Assembly: GCA_045541375.1 (NCBI GenBank)
Contig: JAZQJB010000023.1
Span: 1-51,842, forward strand
Length of the DNA stretch: 51,842 bases
Direction of reading: 5' to 3'
DNA from: CAG-390 sp045541375
Lineage (GTDB): Bacteria > Bacillota > Clostridia > Oscillospirales > CAG-272
A program made the translations under genes and the position numbers. Below are positions 51,771 to 51,842 of this stretch, piece by piece (the stretch's first letter is position 1; each line of letters begins with the position of its first letter). The notes under the pieces are model-generated. The model did not search any database, was not told where the DNA came from, and saw only the letters and a program-made list of their open reading frames with translations.

Positions 51771-51842
51771 TCCGCCGGCGGATTTTTTCCTTCATTTCGC
51801 CCATCGGGCGAACTATCATTCACGCGAAGCGTGATTATCATT
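51771..51842. repeat. Mini-hairpin array D, cut by the window end
   Basis: TCCGCC-GGCGGA (51771), TTCGCCC-ATC-GGGCGAA (51796), CTATCATT, CACGC-GAA-GCGTG (51821), ATTATCATT. The linkers are identical to those of the right half of array B, 9.7 kb away. The array continues beyond the window. Confidence 0.8.

Overview
The window is chromosomal DNA of a Gram-positive Clostridia-type Firmicute, most likely an uncultured, gut-type member of the Oscillospiraceae/Christensenellales neighbourhood (inference). The evidence is a short-form rpmG-secE-nusG-rplK-rplA operon, strong Shine-Dalgarno sites, TTGAC(A/T)-N17-TATAAT promoters, lipoprotein signal peptides, a lactocepin-like S8 proteinase with BspA-type leucine-rich repeats, a CD1871A-like CXXC protein next to a ferredoxin/thioredoxin fusion, and many ECF sigma/anti-sigma pairs. 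I see no rRNA, tRNA, CRISPR array or intact transposase gene.

Layout. 1-2.8 kb: ribosomal/secretion operon on +, with a SecE that carries an unusual His/acid-rich exported loop. 3.0-3.8 kb: YwaF-like membrane protein. 3.9-9.7 kb: a minus-strand ABC-2 exporter operon (ATPase, permease, GldG-like, DUF4340-like). 9.8-10.15 kb: a non-coding element with terminal inverted repeats. 10.3-11.9 kb: an ECF sigma factor fused to a long C-terminal part. 12.3-14.6 kb: a membrane redox pair. 14.8-16.5 kb: an ECF sigma/anti-sigma operon, followed by a small lipoprotein. 17.4-33.0 kb: one long + strand transcription unit with a 2390-residue surface proteinase, a lipoprotein, a complete oligopeptide ABC importer and a small membrane protein; together these look like a protein-digestion and peptide-uptake machine. 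33.1-34.6 kb: an AT-richer Schlafen-AlbA/ATPase regulator that looks inserted. 34.9-37.4 kb: fatty-acid kinase-type DegV and DAK2 proteins. 37.6-39.1 kb: an orphan solute-binding lipoprotein. 39.4-47.2 kb: three tandem paralogous cassettes, each an ECF sigma factor overlapping by ATGA with a membrane-anchored beta-propeller protein. 47.4-50.1 kb: a Gfo/Idh/MocA oxidoreductase and a nitrilase-GDPD fusion. 50.4-51.7 kb: two small membrane proteins.

The most interesting signals are two. First, the beta-propeller cassettes and the fourth sigma/anti-sigma operon at 14.8-16.5 kb share the same promoter signature (TGTTA then, 24-25 bases later, AGGGTGA), the same 4-base gene overlap and the same cytosolic N-terminal motif in the second protein. 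They therefore look like autoregulated signalling modules in which an extracytoplasmic propeller or other sensor controls a sigma factor. Second, many intergenic gaps hold arrays of DNA mini-hairpins with variable stems and three-base loops (GNA on one strand, TNC on the other), separated by array-specific linkers. In two arrays both loop type and linker flip to their reverse complement at the array centre. I do not recognise this as a named repeat family; a REP/REPIN-like origin is a hypothesis.
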